Below the pieces are notes generated by a model. That model was not told the DNA's origin. It did no database searches and saw only the letters and a list, made by a program, of their open reading frames with translations. Shown here piece by piece: positions 63,138 to 64,000 of a stretch of 64,000 bases of DNA. The DNA is from Sulfitobacter litoralis (lineage in GTDB: Bacteria; Pseudomonadota; Alphaproteobacteria; Rhodobacterales; Rhodobacteraceae), in assembly GCF_900103185.1 (NCBI RefSeq), contig NZ_FNJD01000006.1:1-64000 (forward strand). The letters are read 5' to 3'. Within the stretch, counting starts at the first letter, position 1. Every line of letters begins with the position of its first letter. The translations under genes were made by a program, and so were the position numbers.

Positions 63138-64000
63138 TTCAGGTCGTCCTCATCCTCTTCGAACTCTGCAAGGATCGGGTCATCATATTCGTCATCATAG
63201 TACCCGTCTGCACGCAGTTGTTCTTCTCGTTTGCGTTCGACACGCCGTACAAGAAAGATAGAGATTTCGTAAAGCCCATAGACCACAACAAACAGGATAC
63301 CTTGGGTGATGACATCAGGCGGTGTGACCAGTGCAGCCAGCACCAGAATACCGACAACCGCATATTTGCGCACGTTGCCAAGCCCTTCGGCGCTGACCAG
63401 ACCGGCCTTGCCCATCAGCGTCAGCAGAACCGGCAGCTGGAAACACAGGCCAAAGGCCACAATAAACTTGATCGTCAGGCTCAGATATTCCTGCGCAGAG
63501 CCCTGAAAGGCGATCGCCGCGATCCCGCCTGCGTTATCCGTGCCCTCCCCCACAAGCGTACCGGCCTGCTGGAAACCAAGGAAGAAATCGAACGCCAGCG
63601 GCGTGACGACGTAAAACGCAAAAGACGCGCCCAAAAAGAACATCAGCGGGCTCGAGATTAGGAACGGCAGGAAGGCACCCTTTTCGTTCTTGTAAAGACC
63701 CGGGGCCACAAACCGCCACAGCTGATAGCTGATGTAAGGAAAGCCCAAGACCAGCCCGCCCAGCAAAGAGATAGAGATAGCGACGAAAAAGCCCTCTTGC
63801 AGCTTGATTAGGATCAACCCGCAATCGTCCTGACCGCGCTCGGCCATCGCTGAACACAAAGGGTGCGTCAGAAAGTTAAAGATCGGATTCCACACGGTAA
63901 AACAGATCACCATGCCGATGATAAAGGCGATCACCGAATGGATCAGCCGCGTGCGCAGCTCTGCCAGATGCTCGATCAGCGGGGCGGCACTGTCGTCAAT
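63134..64000 (-). CDS. tatC: Sec-independent protein translocase subunit TatC (5' end beyond the window)
   Basis: The visible 288 residues begin within [20 protein letters not shown], the typical TatC N-terminus, and include six membrane helices. The EHLxELRxR motif and the loop [19 protein letters not shown] and PDVITQ (TPPDVITQG) are TatC signatures. TatC with TatA/B exports folded proteins with twin-arginine signals. The start codon is outside the right edge; probably only a few residues are missing. tatA/B would be expected beyond the edge. Confidence 0.97.
   Translation of the reverse strand: MDDSAAPLIEHLAELRTRLIHSVIAFIIGMVICFTVWNPIFNFLTHPLCSAMAERGQDDCGLILIKLQEGFFVAISISLLGGLVLGFPYISYQLWRFVAPGLYKNEKGAFLPFLISSPLMFFLGASFAFYVVTPLAFDFFLGFQQAGTLVGEGTDNAGGIAAIAFQGSAQEYLSLTIKFIVAFGLCFQLPVLLTLMGKAGLVSAEGLGNVRKYAVVGILVLAALVTPPDVITQGILFVVVYGLYEISIFLVRRVERKREEQLRADGYYDDEYDDPILAEFEEDEDDLK

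Noticed and set aside
1..64000. CRISPR arrays, rRNA genes or prophage structural genes
   Set aside because: No regularly spaced repeats, rRNA-like sequence, capsid, tail or terminase gene was found; the holin/endolysin pair is isolated.

Overview
This window looks like chromosomal DNA of a marine alphaproteobacterium of the order Rhodobacterales, most likely of the Roseobacter group. The evidence is moderately high GC, dense operons with ATGA overlaps, a lexA gene with a GAAC-N7-GAAC SOS box of the alphaproteobacterial type, a class II (B12-dependent) ribonucleotide reductase, a fused indolepyruvate ferredoxin oxidoreductase, a two-domain cold-shock protein, and a holin/endolysin pair of the gene-transfer-agent (GTA) release type. 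Genus cannot be fixed from the sequence alone. Almost every gene is housekeeping. The only clear accessory DNA is the left edge.

Layout. 1-0.5 kb: the 3' end of an IS3-family element that has cut a TRAP-transporter dctP gene in two; the remaining dctP start still carries a sigma54-like promoter and a strong Shine-Dalgarno. 0.5-1.35 kb: AT-rich DNA without a convincing gene, with a minus-strand terminator. 1.35-5.7 kb: nrdJ with a long upstream region (NrdR-like box pair, DnaA box), then tRNA-Pro(TGG). 5.8-7.5 kb: pdxH, a double cold-shock protein and a DUF192 protein, all leftward. 7.7-10.3 kb: fabI, gpt and an aminotransferase. 10.4-22.1 kb: a PpiD-like foldase, trpE, an aspartoacylase-like gene, a leftward divergent deacetylase-like gene, then a tightly coupled run trpG-trpD-ung-trpC-moaC-moeA followed by lexA from its own SOS promoter. 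comEC (leftward) meets lexA tail to tail. 24.3-27.1 kb: gltX and gltA. 27.7-35.6 kb: a leftward series acyltransferase-murI-argC-ccmE-[endolysin-holin]-ccmF-ccmH-enoyl-CoA hydratase. 35.7-40.4 kb: the fused indolepyruvate oxidoreductase, a divergent LysR regulator and a probable small RNA. 40.5-45 kb: purL, and a VWA protein plus MoxR ATPase. 45-50 kb: an unknown protein, pyrC, pyrE, dnaB. 49.7-54.4 kb: a sterol-desaturase-like gene, an alpha/beta hydrolase, alr, a PqiA-like membrane protein and a coiled-coil membrane protein. 54.5-58.6 kb: radA, cvpA, purF and a small PilP-like protein. 58.7-64 kb: an SDR, surE-pcm-nlpD, and leftward tatC with a DUF815 ATPase.

How the parts fit. Nucleotide supply and DNA upkeep recur (nrdJ, purL, purF, pyrC, pyrE, gpt, ung, radA, dnaB, lexA), as does the envelope (murI, alr, tatC, nlpD, PpiD, ccm). 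The most interesting item is the GTA-type lysis cassette placed inside the cytochrome c maturation operon, with an EF-hand-like calcium loop in the endolysin. The same window also carries lexA and comEC, which in Rhodobacter capsulatus are linked to GTA production and uptake. The second is an 80-nt two-hairpin transcript with its own promoter and terminator upstream of purL. Several paralogous enzyme folds appear to have lost catalytic residues (deacetylase-like YibQ, LytM domain of NlpD, ComEC without its nuclease domain).
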